From CAWIVJ01 sp963839525 (GTDB lineage: Bacteria; Cyanobacteriota; Vampirovibrionia; Gastranaerophilales; Gastranaerophilaceae), in assembly GCA_963839525.1 (NCBI GenBank), contig CAWIVJ010000005.1, positions 558,001 through 622,000 on the forward strand: a stretch of DNA of 64,000 nucleotides. Reading direction: 5' to 3'. Made by a program: the position numbers and the translations under genes. The notes under the pieces were generated by a model. It was not told the origin of the DNA and ran no database searches. It was given only the letters and a program-made list of their open reading frames with translations. Every line of letters starts with the position of its first letter. Within the stretch, counting starts at the first letter, position 1. Below are positions 42,454 to 51,722 of this stretch, one piece after another.

Positions 42454-43419
42454 CTATATTTCTATTTCGCTGATTTTTTTTATCGAAATAAATCCTGCCA
42501 TAATAAGACAAGCCGCCAAGCCAAGAGCTAACTGCCCATCTTTTGTATCAAACAGAGGTTTTATATATTCAGGATTCATAAAAAATATTATCAAGAGAAC
42601 CATCACCGGAACAACTCCGATAATCATTCCTGAAAGTCTTGTTTGAGCCGTCTGTACTCTTAGCTGTCCCATGAGTTTAAATCTTTCTCTTATTGTTTCA
42701 GATAAACCGTCAAGAAGCTCTGCAAGATTTCCGCCCACTTCTTTTTGAATTAATACTGCGGTTATAAAAAATTTTAAATCCAGACTTTTAGGCATAACTT
42801 TTGTCATACCGTAAAAAGCATCTTTAGTATCTATCCCAAGCGATATGTCCTTTCTGGCTCTTTCAAAAACCCCTGATATAGGCTTGGGCATTTCTTCGGT
42901 TACAATTTCCATTGCAGAAAATAATGTATGCCCTGCTCTAAGTGAACTTGACATTAAATTAAGTGTATCCGGAAATTGTTTGGAAAAATCCAGAAATTTT
43001 TGATTAATAATGAATTGCAAATACATTGTTGGAATAAAAAACGTAATCAAAGAAAACAATGACATTAATTTAAAAGGTGTCAGTAAAAAAATTAAAGGAA
43101 AAAAAGCACATACAATACTAAAGAAAATAAAGGTATCAATATGCAATTTAACATCCGCGAGCTGAATTGATTCTTTAAGCTGCTGCATTATTTTATATTT
43201 TTTTAATATTTGTCCTAAAGCTTGAATCTTATACTCAAAATCAGTAAAACTTAAATTAACACTATTTTTATCGGATGAAATATTTGTATTTGATTTACGT
43301 TTTATTCTTTCAAGCCGCCTCAAAATATTAGGATTTAAATCTTTTTCTATAACAAAAATTACCCAGACAATTGTTGCCGCGCTAGCTCCAATGATTAAAC
43401 TTAAAATCAGATAAATCAT
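42454..43419 (-). CDS. tadB: Tad pilus inner-membrane platform protein TadB
   Basis: 321 residues. T2SSF domain: FPDTLNLMSSSLRAGHTLFS (~155) and ALLIQKEVGGNLAELLDGLS-like FITAVLIQKEVGGNLAELLD (~215), with helices at both ends (first at residues 1-22, pair near 100-130, last near 295). The start overlaps the tadA stop by 4 bp. Homologous to TadC, with which it forms the platform. Confidence 0.92.
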   Translation of the reverse strand: MIYLILSLIIGASAATIVWVIFVIEKDLNPNILRRLERIKRKSNTNISSDKNSVNLSFTDFEYKIQALGQILKKYKIMQQLKESIQLADVKLHIDTFIFFSIVCAFFPLIFLLTPFKLMSLFSLITFFIPTMYLQFIINQKFLDFSKQFPDTLNLMSSSLRAGHTLFSAMEIVTEEMPKPISGVFERARKDISLGIDTKDAFYGMTKVMPKSLDLKFFITAVLIQKEVGGNLAELLDGLSETIRERFKLMGQLRVQTAQTRLSGMIIGVVPVMVLLIIFFMNPEYIKPLFDTKDGQLALGLAACLIMAGFISIKKISEIEI

Positions 43420-44894
43420 TTTTGTAACCTTTGACTAAAGATATTACTATTTTGCTGCATAAGCCGTTTTTTTATAACAGGCTCTTGCTGGGTTACAGCA
43501 GTAGCTGTGCTAGCTGACGCTGCAACAGCATAAGTATGTTTTCTTTCTTTATTAAAATATTCTTGAGGAACAGAAAGACTTCTTAATTTAAATTTTTCAA
43601 CAAACTTGGGTCTAATTCCTGTTGATATGTAACATCCTTGGACTTTTGAATTTTCAATTCCTGTTTGTTCAAAAATAAATACTTCCTGCATAGAAATTAT
43701 ATTTCCTTCCATGCCTGTAATTTCTGATACTGATGTAATTTTTCTCGTTCCATCCTGTAACCTGCTTATTTGAATTATCAAATCTATCGCAGAAGCAATT
43801 TGAGATTTAATATTTTTTTCCGGTAAATCAATTCCTGCAAACATTGACATTGTTTCAAGCCTTGACAGAGCATCTCTTGGCGAATTTGCATGCAATGTTG
43901 TCAAAGAACCGTCATGACCTGTGTTCATTGCTTGAAGCATGTCTAAAGCTTCTGCACCGCGGCATTCTCCTATAATTATTCTATCAGGTCTCATTCTTAA
44001 CGCATTAATTACTAAATCCCTTGAGGATATTTGGCCTGAACCCTCTATATTAGCAGGTCTTGTTTCAAGCCTTACTATATGCTCCTGCTGCAAAGCCAGT
44101 TCTGCAGAATCCTCAATGGTTATAATTCTTTCATCGTTAGGAATTTGTGATGATAAGCTGTTTAATAACGTTGTTTTACCTGCACCTGTTCCACCGCTTA
44201 TTACTATATTTAAGCGTGCTTTTACCGCTAAAGATAAAATCTCTGCTATTTCTTTAGTTAATGAACCCCATTTCAAAAGACTTTCAAGACTTCCAACATC
44301 TTGTTTAAACTTTCTTATAGAAAGAGAAGGTCCATCAAGTGCAAGAGGAGGAATTATAGCATTTACACGAGAACCATCTGTAAGCCGTGCATCAACCATT
44401 GGGGATTTTTCATCAATTCTCCTTCCTACTTTTGACACTATACGTTCTATTATATTTCTTAAATGCTGGTTATCTTTGAATGTAACATTTGTTTTATATA
44501 ACTTACCGTTTTTTTCAATAAAAACACTCTTTGAACCGTTAACTAAAATATCTGAAATTGTAGGATCTTCTAAAAGAGGATCTAAAGGTCCGTAACCTTT
44601 AGCTTCCTGAATTATTTCTTTTATTAATCTGTCTTTTTCATCTTTATTCAAAGGAATTGTTTTAAAGGTATTTAATAACTGCCCTTCAATAAATTGTTTT
44701 ATCAGCTCCTTTTGCTGTTCATCATCATAATTTACCCAGGTTGGAGTAGAATTAACCTTTTCAACCAAAAGAGAATGAAGTTTTTCTTTTAGATTTAAAA
44801 AGTCTGCACTTACAGTTAACGGTGAACCTAAAGATTCACCAATCGTTGTACTTATTGTTTGATTTTTTGCGTTTAGCCTATCTTTAAGGGACAC
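43416..44894 (-). CDS. tadA: Tad/Flp pilus assembly ATPase TadA (CpaF)
   Basis: 492 residues. Hexameric secretion ATPase powering pilus extension and retraction. Visible: GPLDPLLEDPTISDILVNGS (N-terminal family block, ~95), SRVNAIIPPLALDGPSLSIR, Walker A ISGGTGAGKTTLLNSL (~235), Asp/His boxes (RIITIEDSAELALQQEHIVR), Walker B RIIIGECRGAEALDML (~310) and TLHANSPRDALSRLETM. The C-terminal ~60 residues are Ala/Thr/Gln-rich and extra. The operon order tadZ-tadA-tadB-tadC is canonical. Confidence 0.96.
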   Translation of the reverse strand: MSLKDRLNAKNQTISTTIGESLGSPLTVSADFLNLKEKLHSLLVEKVNSTPTWVNYDDEQQKELIKQFIEGQLLNTFKTIPLNKDEKDRLIKEIIQEAKGYGPLDPLLEDPTISDILVNGSKSVFIEKNGKLYKTNVTFKDNQHLRNIIERIVSKVGRRIDEKSPMVDARLTDGSRVNAIIPPLALDGPSLSIRKFKQDVGSLESLLKWGSLTKEIAEILSLAVKARLNIVISGGTGAGKTTLLNSLSSQIPNDERIITIEDSAELALQQEHIVRLETRPANIEGSGQISSRDLVINALRMRPDRIIIGECRGAEALDMLQAMNTGHDGSLTTLHANSPRDALSRLETMSMFAGIDLPEKNIKSQIASAIDLIIQISRLQDGTRKITSVSEITGMEGNIISMQEVFIFEQTGIENSKVQGCYISTGIRPKFVEKFKLRSLSVPQEYFNKERKHTYAVAASASTATAVTQQEPVIKKRLMQQNSNIFSQRLQK

Positions 44895-44904
44895 TTAAAA
44901 CTCC

Positions 44905-46104
44905 TCATTTAAATAAACTTGTAAAATTAAAAAATGTTTTTCTGTCTTTCTTCTTGCCAAAATCCTGCTTGTAAATATTATCCGAAAGCATAGCCGCCAA
45001 TTCACGGTAACTATGAGCAATATTTGAATCGGGATTAACTAACCCGACAGGAATACCTTTGTTTATTGCTGACATAATTGTAAAATAATTGTTTGGAATT
45101 TTCCAGTAAACTTTTTTTCCTAAAACTTCTTCAACATCTTCAACTTTTATTTCTTCATTTTCCATATAACGGTTAAGTACAATCTTCGTTTTTTCTTTCT
45201 CATAACCTAGTCTTTCAAATAAATCCAAACATCTCTGGCAGTTTCTTATTGCAGGAAGATTAACAATAGTTATTAAAAGAATTAAATCAGACTGGTCAAG
45301 TGCTGTAATTGTTTTTCCATCAAATGTTGCACTTGCATCAACAACTATATAAGAAAAAGCCTGTTTTAAAACACTGAATAACGTTGCAATCTGTTCTGCG
45401 GTAATATCTTCCGCTTGTTCCAAATAAGGCGGATCAGCTAAAATATATAGATTTTTATCTTTATATTTTTCTAAAGTACTTAATAAAAAAGTTTCATCAA
45501 TTCTGGATAAATTTTGAATTACATATGAAATATCAAAGGAAGGATTTATATCTAAAAATGTTGTGATGTCTCCCAATTGTAAATTCAAGTCAATTAATGC
45601 AACTCTTTCTTTTGTAATATTGGCAAGTTCAAGAGCTAAATTTGTTGCAATAGCTGTTTTTCCTATGCCGCCTTTGTTAGAAAATGTTGTTATAACCCTG
45701 CATTTTTTATCTTCACAATTACCACCACTAACTATTTCTTTGATTTTAGCCAAAGACACAAGCAAGTCCTCTTTTATTAAAGGTTTTGGCAAAAATTCTC
45801 TGGCTCCTGCACGCATAGTCTTAATAATCGCATCTGTAGAATAATTAGAAGAAGTTACTATAATTTTACAAGTTTTATGATTAATAGAAATTTTATTGAT
45901 AATATCAAGAGCCAGTTCTGTTTTTTGGGATATATCAATTATTATAATAGAAGGTCTTGTTTCAAGAATATTATTATATCCTTCTACTATATCAGTAAAT
46001 ATCCCTGTAATCTGAATATTTTCGCATTCTTTCAAATACGCCTCTAATACTTCCGTAGACTGTAGTTCAGTGTCTATTATTACTGTTGAAATTTGATTTG
46101 TCAT
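44905..46104 (-). CDS. tadZ: Tad localisation ATPase TadZ/CpaE
   Basis: 399 residues. An N-terminal receiver-like pseudo domain (IIDTELQSTEVLEAYLKECE; PSIIIIDISQ; REFLPKPLIKEDL) is followed by a ParA/MinD ATPase: TTFSNKGGIGKTAIATNLAL (deviant Walker A, ~145), VALIDLNLQLGDITTFLDI, and YIVVDASATFDGKTITALD. TadZ/CpaE directs the secretion machine to a cell pole. It overlaps the secretin stop by 4 bp. Confidence 0.92.
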   Translation of the reverse strand: MTNQISTVIIDTELQSTEVLEAYLKECENIQITGIFTDIVEGYNNILETRPSIIIIDISQKTELALDIINKISINHKTCKIIVTSSNYSTDAIIKTMRAGAREFLPKPLIKEDLLVSLAKIKEIVSGGNCEDKKCRVITTFSNKGGIGKTAIATNLALELANITKERVALIDLNLQLGDITTFLDINPSFDISYVIQNLSRIDETFLLSTLEKYKDKNLYILADPPYLEQAEDITAEQIATLFSVLKQAFSYIVVDASATFDGKTITALDQSDLILLITIVNLPAIRNCQRCLDLFERLGYEKEKTKIVLNRYMENEEIKVEDVEEVLGKKVYWKIPNNYFTIMSAINKGIPVGLVNPDSNIAHSYRELAAMLSDNIYKQDFGKKKDRKTFFNFTSLFK

Positions 46105-47390
46105 AGCTCCATCCCGGTATTGTTTTTATCTACTTCTACAATCTTAGGTGTTATAAAAATAACAAGCTCGGTATCTTGTTTTGTTCTGGAGAGATTTGAA
46201 AATAAAAATCCTAACCCCGGAATATCGCCAAGTCCCGGAACCTTAGAATCGGAATTTGAAGAAGTATGAGAAAGTAATCCTGCAATAACCAATGTTTCTC
46301 CATCTGCAAGCTCCACTGTTGTATCAACCTTTCTGGTTTTAAACCCAGGAACTCCTGTACTTGACACGTAAGATTGGTCTATTTCTGAAACTTCAGGAGC
46401 TAACTTTAATATAACTCTATTAGATTTTTCTAAAATAGTAGGAGTGAAATTCAAAATAACTCCGGTATTTTTAAAAGCATAGGAGGTAGTTGAAGATAAC
46501 CCTACAGAAGCAGGGTAAGGTATTTCCTGTCCTACGTTGAAACTTCCGGGTTTACCGTCTATTGCCAAAAGTTTCGGCTCGGCGAGTATCTTAACTAAAC
46601 CTTTTGATTCTCCTGCACTTAATGCCCAAGCTAGGTTAGCTGATGGTGACGAAAACAAGTACTGTCCTACTGTTTTATTAAAAGACGCATTCCCTCCATC
46701 CATAATACCGGCTAAATTAACACCCGGCAAAAAGCTAGTAGCCTCTTGTCCAACACTAAATTGAGATGCAAGAGTTTTAGTAAAGTTTCTTGACGCTTCT
46801 GTTATTTTAACTTCAAGCAAAACCTGTTTGGTAGGACTTTCAGTTAAATCAAGCAATTTTAAATTATATGCTTTTATTATATTCTCAATATTATTTTTAA
46901 CCGTAGTTGATGAAATGTGCCCTGACATTATGACACCGTCATCCGTAAAAGAATACTTTATGTCTTCATTAGGAGCTATTTGCTCAACAGCTTGAATAAA
47001 AGCATCTGTATCCTGCTGGACTATAAGATTAAAAAAAACAGGCTTATCTGAAGAACCCCAAAATAAAAGACTTGTTCTGCCGGGGTTTTTACCATTTAAA
47101 AGCAATTCTTTTGGAGAAAGTAAAACCAAATCCGCTAAAGAAGGATCTGTTATTGAAATCCTTTTTACCGGTTCATCAAATTTTATTAATTGTGTTTTAC
47201 CTGCTATTGAATATAATTTTTCATTACTATCTTTGTAAGGATTTATTTGAACAGTTTGCGGTGCTCTCTTTTCACGAAGAATATTAGGGATAGGTTTATT
47301 TGTATAATCCGCTTCTGATGCGTTAACAAAACTTGAAGTTATTAAAGACAATAAAAAAAGTATTATTAAAAGTATTAAACTTTTTTTCAA
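46101..47390 (-). CDS. rcpA: Tad secretin RcpA/CpaC
   Basis: 429 residues. Outer-membrane secretin for the pilus. Signal peptide (MKKSLILLIILFLLSLITSS). The N-terminal pilus-secretin domain has KRISITDPSLADLVLLSPKE, a BON-like middle includes DDGVIMSGHISSTTVKNNIE, and the secretin core shows SAGESKGLVKILAEPKLLAI, NTGVILNFTPTIL and VPGLGDIPGLGFLFSN. Its presence implies an outer membrane, fitting a diderm cyanobacterial-lineage cell. Confidence 0.94.
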   Translation of the reverse strand: MKKSLILLIILFLLSLITSSFVNASEADYTNKPIPNILREKRAPQTVQINPYKDSNEKLYSIAGKTQLIKFDEPVKRISITDPSLADLVLLSPKELLLNGKNPGRTSLLFWGSSDKPVFFNLIVQQDTDAFIQAVEQIAPNEDIKYSFTDDGVIMSGHISSTTVKNNIENIIKAYNLKLLDLTESPTKQVLLEVKITEASRNFTKTLASQFSVGQEATSFLPGVNLAGIMDGGNASFNKTVGQYLFSSPSANLAWALSAGESKGLVKILAEPKLLAIDGKPGSFNVGQEIPYPASVGLSSTTSYAFKNTGVILNFTPTILEKSNRVILKLAPEVSEIDQSYVSSTGVPGFKTRKVDTTVELADGETLVIAGLLSHTSSNSDSKVPGLGDIPGLGFLFSNLSRTKQDTELVIFITPKIVEVDKNNTGMEL

Positions 47391-47393
47391 CTT

Positions 47394-48281
47394 TTACTCC
47401 TTTTCATCAAATGTAACTTTAGATTTAACATTTGCCTCAATAACCTCAACAGAGGGTTGTTGAATTATTGGTTGTATAGGTTCAGGCAATCCTGAAAGAT
47501 TACTTATAGGAACAGATGCCGGCAAATTTGGTAATGATGGTATTGAATTTGCAAAATAATCCTTTTGAGAAGATGTTGTTGTTTTTTTATGACCATTTTT
47601 TTTATCGTTTGCACCTCTTGTAACAAGCATTAATTTGCCCTTGGAGATGTTTGAAATAAAATCTGAAATATCTTCTGCAGCTATTTCAAAAGTTATTGCG
47701 CTTGCTGTCATAATTCCCGAATTTACTCCTTTCTCCGGAGTTTTTTTGCCTGCTTCAAAAGACATTATTCTAACACCTTCTAAAATCCAGTTACTATCAC
47801 TTGCGGTAGAATAAATATCGACACTTGTTCCCTGCTTCATTTTTTCTGATTTTCCCTGAAAATTATCTGCGGGTAAAGTTAACGCTCTATAACCTTCTTT
47901 CAAGCTTATATTATCTTTGGAAATTTGTGCTATATGATTAGTTGTAAAAGCATCTCCGCTTGATATATCTTGCAACAGAATTTTATTAATAATATCAGAA
48001 CGATTTTCAAATGCTTCTTTGTTTTGAATATCAAATTGTTTAAAATCAACATCTTGATCTGAAACAATTTCTCCTGCTTTTAAGTTACTTACAGCTATTG
48101 CATAAGCATAACTATCATTTAACTTATCAGAAGGTTTGTTTTTTTGCATAACTTCAATAAGTTTTTGTTGTTCTTCCATCTGTTTATGCATGTTGTTAAA
48201 TGCAGAATAGGAAATCATTGTAGCTAAAATAGCAACAATGATTGCTAAAATTATTTTTGATGTATTTTTGTTCGTCCGCAT
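47394..48281 (-). CDS. cpaB: Tad pilus assembly protein CpaB/RcpC
   Basis: About 295 residues from ATG 48281 (MRTNKNTSKIILAIIVA, an N-terminal anchor). The SAF-like domain reads VSNLKAGEIVSDQDVDFKQF, then DISSGDAFTTNHIAQISKDN, followed by the RcpC part (YRALTLPADNFQGKSEKMKQ, GTSVDIYSTA). RcpC-type proteins are thought to contact peptidoglycan and aid the secretin. The C-terminus is low-complexity Pro/Ser-rich. First gene of the six-gene Tad operon; the secretin start is 3 bp downstream. An upstream ATG at 48314 is less likely. Confidence 0.88.
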   Translation of the reverse strand: MRTNKNTSKIILAIIVAILATMISYSAFNNMHKQMEEQQKLIEVMQKNKPSDKLNDSYAYAIAVSNLKAGEIVSDQDVDFKQFDIQNKEAFENRSDIINKILLQDISSGDAFTTNHIAQISKDNISLKEGYRALTLPADNFQGKSEKMKQGTSVDIYSTASDSNWILEGVRIMSFEAGKKTPEKGVNSGIMTASAITFEIAAEDISDFISNISKGKLMLVTRGANDKKNGHKKTTTSSQKDYFANSIPSLPNLPASVPISNLSGLPEPIQPIIQQPSVEVIEANVKSKVTFDEKE

Positions 48282-48426
48282 ATATCCCCATCCCAACAAT
48301 ATTTTACTATACAAACGGAACTAACTCAAATTCATCCTTTATTTAGTTGATTTATAAGATAAACTGTCGCAAACACAATCCTATTGCGAGTATTAATAAA
48401 TTTTTTTAATTAATTTTTGTTAAGAA

Positions 48427-48570
48427 TTACTTTCTGCTAAGCAACAAAACCGAAGCCAAAATTCTGTCTTTTAAGCTAAATTTAAAAACTTTAACTTGCT
48501 TGTGCACATTTTCATTATATTCAGGTTTTTGATAATTAATTAAATATCTCATAAATTCAGGACTAAACAT
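48427..48570 (-). CDS. Small 47-residue protein upstream of the Tad operon
   Basis: ATG 48570 preceded by GAAAGGAGTGTT, an excellent ribosome site. The product starts MFSPEFMRYLINYQKPEYNE and ends FSLKDRILASVLLLSRK. There is no pilin signature, although a short hydrophobic/basic end is present. It lies between the prepilin gene and cpaB on the same strand. No family is known to me; the strong ribosome site is the main support. Confidence 0.55.
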   Translation of the reverse strand: MFSPEFMRYLINYQKPEYNENVHKQVKVFKFSLKDRILASVLLLSRK

Positions 48571-48711
48571 AACACTCCTTTCGAAACACAAAAAATTCCC
48601 AATTCTACATATATTAATAAACATATATTTTAAAAAGAAATTGCGTTTATTAGTCTAATTTTTACATAAATTAATAAAATAAACTAAAATCAGAAATTAT
48701 AAAATTTTAAA

Positions 48712-49389
48712 TTAATTATAAAGATATTTTGAAGAGCAGCCTTGGCCGGTAGAGTCTTCAACACATGTTATTGTTTGGTCATAAAATCCCTTTGAACCGG
48801 TAGGGACGGTCGTGCTTGGAGTTAACTGAAAACTAAAAATATCTTTACCTACTGTATTTGGTTTTCTAAATCCGTTTACATCTACTTCAATCCATCCGCA
48901 TCTGTTAAAAGCCCCTACAGGATCTAAACAATTTATACTTGTAATTTGTATCTTTAATAATGCGCCCTCTTTCAAAACAAGTCCGGGTTGAGCTGGACTT
49001 TCTGAAATATTTGTTCCATTCAAATATTGCGAACCATTTGAAACATGCCAACAACCTCCGGAAGCAGCTCCGCTTCCTGAACCGCCGTAAGTTGCCGTTC
49101 CTGAACAGTCACTTATATATGTTAAATTTTCCTTTAATTCATTTTTAAATTCTTCTGAACCTGTATTTGTCGGGAAAATGCCTGAAAGACTCCCGCCATT
49201 CTTAGTTACTACTCTTAAATATGCTTGACTTAATGCAGAATATTGCTTTTTCCATGCAGATCTTAGCTCTCGTTCATTAGTTTCTTCAATCAATATAGGT
49301 ATTGTAAGAACTGCAACTATTCCGATAATTCCAAGAACTATTAGAATTTCTGCAAGAGTAAAACCTGATTTACTACCTCCGTTATACAT
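48712..49389 (-). CDS. Type IV/II prepilin-like protein (GFTLAE class)
   Basis: 225 residues. Short basic leader MYNGGSKSG|FTLAEILIVLGIIGIVAV with Phe at +1 and Glu at +5, the class A prepilin signature cleaved by a PilD-type peptidase. The body has Gly/Ser-rich segments and four or more Cys (DCSGTA, GGCWHV, NCLDPV, RCGWIE, TCVEDS, GCSSKY) likely forming disulfides in the exported protein. This is not a Flp pilin (which would be ~50-70 residues). It may be a minor or major pilin of a type IV or Com-type pilus linked to DNA uptake or adhesion. Confidence 0.9.
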   Translation of the reverse strand: MYNGGSKSGFTLAEILIVLGIIGIVAVLTIPILIEETNERELRSAWKKQYSALSQAYLRVVTKNGGSLSGIFPTNTGSEEFKNELKENLTYISDCSGTATYGGSGSGAASGGCWHVSNGSQYLNGTNISESPAQPGLVLKEGALLKIQITSINCLDPVGAFNRCGWIEVDVNGFRKPNTVGKDIFSFQLTPSTTVPTGSKGFYDQTITCVEDSTGQGCSSKYLYN

Positions 49390-49528
49390 ATATCAATTTC
49401 CTATTTTAGTTAGGCTACCGCTAAATAATATCATGTTTCTGTATATTTAGCAAAAATTGATTTTATCTGAACTCTTTATTGCTGAGATAATTTGATTATG
49501 ATACTATCTTAAAAAATAAGGAGAAATT

Positions 49529-50386
49529 ATGAAAATAATAAAAATAACAAAAATGCAAGGTACAGGAAATGATTTTGTAATTTTAGATTATTCTGAGTTC
49601 CAAAAAACCGGCATGGAAATGCCGGCATTAGCAAAAAAACTTTGTAATAGAAATTTCGGCATAGGTGCAGATGGAATGATTATTCCAAATTTATTCCCAA
49701 ATGATAAAACAGCAGATATTGGTTGGTATTTTTACAACTCCGACGGAACAACAGCACAAATGTGCGGTAACGGCATAAGATGTTTTGCAAAGTATGTACA
49801 TGATAAGAAACTTGTTAATTCAAATACATTCTCCGTTGAAACTCTTGCAGGAATAATTATTCCCGAAATTCAAAAAAACGGTGAAATCAAAGTCAATATG
49901 TCAAAACCAATTCTTGAACCTGCAAAAATTCCTTTTTTAGGAGATAAAAATCTTAATTATGAAATACAAGTAAATAGTAAAGCATTTAAAATAAACGCTG
50001 TTTCTATGGGGAATCCTCATTGTGTAATTTTTATAGAAGATAACTCCGATTTGTTGGAATTAGCAAAAACTTACGGACCAAAGCTTGAAAATCATGAATT
50101 ATTCCCTGAAAAAACAAATGTTGAATTTATAAAAATTGTCTCAAAATCAGAAATGGATTTAAGAGTATATGAACGAAGCTGCGGAATAACTTTAGCTTGC
50201 GGAACCGGTGCTTGTGCAAGTGTTGTTGCAGGAATTTTAAATAACTTAACAGAAAATAAGGTAAAGGTTAATTTGCTTGGGGGCACCCTAACTATTGAAT
50301 GGCAAGGTTCTCGGAGCAATTTGGAATATGATGTCTTTATGACAGGTCCTGCAAAATATAGTTTTTTTGCAGAATATATATTGTAA
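49529..50386 (+). CDS. dapF: Diaminopimelate epimerase
   Basis: 285 residues, AAGGAG before ATG. Converts LL-DAP to meso-DAP for lysine and peptidoglycan. N-terminal KMQGTGNDFVILDYS, first catalytic Cys in QMCGNGIRCFAKY (~73), MGNPHCVIFIED, and second catalytic Cys in LACGTGACASVV (~217). Both halves of the pseudo-symmetric fold are complete. It indicates DAP-type peptidoglycan. Confidence 0.97.
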   Translation: MKIIKITKMQGTGNDFVILDYSEFQKTGMEMPALAKKLCNRNFGIGADGMIIPNLFPNDKTADIGWYFYNSDGTTAQMCGNGIRCFAKYVHDKKLVNSNTFSVETLAGIIIPEIQKNGEIKVNMSKPILEPAKIPFLGDKNLNYEIQVNSKAFKINAVSMGNPHCVIFIEDNSDLLELAKTYGPKLENHELFPEKTNVEFIKIVSKSEMDLRVYERSCGITLACGTGACASVVAGILNNLTENKVKVNLLGGTLTIEWQGSRSNLEYDVFMTGPAKYSFFAEYIL

Positions 50387-50521
50387 TTTTTTTGTTTATG
50401 ATAATATTTAAAAATAACTTGCCGAATTATGCGAATTGCAAAAAAGTTAAAATAACTAGCAAAATTGCAAGTTATTGTATATCCGTTTATTGCGGATAAT
50501 CAAGAAAAAAGGAGAATAAAA
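50387..50521 (+). promoter_or_regulatory. Leader of the rpsF-ssb-rpsR operon
   Basis: The 135-bp leader has a small hairpin ATCCG-TTTATTG-CGGAT (50481-50497) placed just before the AAAGGAG ribosome site of rpsF. S6:S18 autoregulatory leaders contain a structured CCG element before rpsF. I see a CCG in the stem but cannot confirm the published motif. Confidence 0.35.
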
Positions 50522-50824
50522 TTGAAAAATTATGAATTATTAACTATATTCAAGCCCAATTTGGACGCAGAAGAAATAGAAAAAAATATTTTAAAAATCA
50601 AAGAAGCAATTGCAAATTATAAAGGTAAAATAATTGACATTGACAAAATCGGGCGTAAAAAGTTAGCCTACGAAATTCAAAATTTCAGAGACGGCTTTTT
50701 TGTTTCACAAACTCTTAATCTCCCTGAAGATAAAATTTCCGATTTTAAAAGACAATTAAAGCTTAACGACAATATTTTAAGAATTATGTTTTTAGAAATC
50801 ACAAAAAAAGTTGTTACAAAATAA
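50522..50824 (+). CDS. rpsF: 30S ribosomal protein S6
   Basis: 100 residues from TTG 50522 (read as Met): MKNYELLTIFKPNLDAEEIE. AAAAGGAG lies 7 nt upstream, whereas no ATG fits the S6 N-terminus. KIGRKKLAYEIQNFRDGFFV is the conserved centre. S6 binds S18 and the 16S central domain. First gene of rpsF-ssb-rpsR, the usual bacterial order. Confidence 0.95.
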   Translation: MKNYELLTIFKPNLDAEEIEKNILKIKEAIANYKGKIIDIDKIGRKKLAYEIQNFRDGFFVSQTLNLPEDKISDFKRQLKLNDNILRIMFLEITKKVVTK

Positions 50825-50838
50825 ATTAGGCAGGAACC

Positions 50839-51231
50839 ATGACCATAGCAAAAGCAGTAGTTACAGGAACAGTATATAGAGTACCGGAAAAACGTTTTAC
50901 ATCAAATGATGTTGCCATTTCTTCTTTTGTTTTGGATATCGGAGAAAAAGAAGAAATTTTAATGCGAATTCTTTCTAAAAGAACTATGTTTGATGAAGTC
51001 GTTTCAAGTTTAAGCAAAAACGATAAAGTATTGGTTGAAGGTAAACTTCAAATCGCGACTGCTAAAATGGAAGATGGATCTGAACGTAAAATATACGAAA
51101 TAGATGCAAATACAATCGAAAAAATTAACGCATTGGCTTCTCCTAAAAGCAACAATAATGATGAAATTGTAAAATTTGCTCAAGAAGAATTTGTAGATGA
51201 GCTTATAGCAGAAGACGAAATACCTTTTTAA
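50839..51231 (+). CDS. ssb: Single-stranded DNA-binding protein
   Basis: 130 residues. OB-fold domain: AVVTGTVYRVPEKRFTSNDV, ILMRILSKRTMFDEV, KNDKVLVEGKLQIATAKMED. The acidic tail ends DELIAEDEIPF, the C-terminal tip (DxIPF) that recruits partners such as PriA, also encoded in this window. Shorter than E. coli SSB (178) because the disordered linker is reduced. Lies between rpsF and rpsR as usual. Confidence 0.94.
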   Translation: MTIAKAVVTGTVYRVPEKRFTSNDVAISSFVLDIGEKEEILMRILSKRTMFDEVVSSLSKNDKVLVEGKLQIATAKMEDGSERKIYEIDANTIEKINALASPKSNNNDEIVKFAQEEFVDELIAEDEIPF

Positions 51232-51270
51232 GTAAAAATATTATAAATAATAATAAGGAGCATAAAACAT

Positions 51271-51504
51271 ATGGCAAGAAAAGACGACACAGAAAAGAAA
51301 AAACATAAAAGTTGCAGTTTTTGCATCGACAAAATTGATTATGTTGACTATAAAGATGCAGCAAAAATAAAAAGATATTTAACTGAAGCAGGTAAAATTA
51401 TTCCACGAAGAATAACAGGAACTTGTGCAAAGCATCAAAGAATGATTGCAACAACTGTTAAGCGTGCAAGAGAAGCTGCTATTATTGGCTACGTTTTTGA
51501 TTAA
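51271..51504 (+). CDS. rpsR: 30S ribosomal protein S18
   Basis: 77 residues. KKHKSCSFCIDKIDYVDYKD, then LTEAGKIIPRRITGTCAKHQ and RMIATTVKRAREAAIIGYV are the S18 signature. It has the Cys pair and the third Cys found in zinc-type (C+) S18 variants. AAGGAG precedes the ATG. Confidence 0.97.
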   Translation: MARKDDTEKKKHKSCSFCIDKIDYVDYKDAAKIKRYLTEAGKIIPRRITGTCAKHQRMIATTVKRAREAAIIGYVFD

Positions 51505-51526
51505 TTTAAATTAATAGGAAATAATT

Positions 51527-51718
51527 ATGGATAAAATCACAATTAGGTCTGACAGAAAAGATGACTACAAATTCAATTATAAAGGCGAGGAAGTTATTTT
51601 AAAAGCAGGCAGTATAATAAGTATTGCAAACGGATTAAACGAAGTGGTTTTGCCTACATGTGCAATGAAAATTATAAATAATCTTATTGTAATAAAAGAC
51701 GATGTAAAAAAGACCTAA
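51527..51718 (+). CDS. Small conserved-looking protein at the end of the rpsF operon
   Basis: 63 residues, ATG preceded by AATAGGAAATAA. Beta-rich sequence ITIRSDRKDDYKFNYKGEEV, then ILKAGSIISIANGLNEVVLP. It resembles a small SH3/KOW-like barrel rather than any ribosomal protein (L9 and DnaB often follow rpsR but are absent). Starts 22 bp after rpsR, so it is co-transcribed. Function unknown. Confidence 0.6.
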   Translation: MDKITIRSDRKDDYKFNYKGEEVILKAGSIISIANGLNEVVLPTCAMKIINNLIVIKDDVKKT

Positions 51719-51722
51719 TTTT

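Noticed and set aside
43939..44595. 218-residue plus-strand frame inside tadA
   Set aside because: Opposite strand of a highly conserved ATPase gene; no own features.
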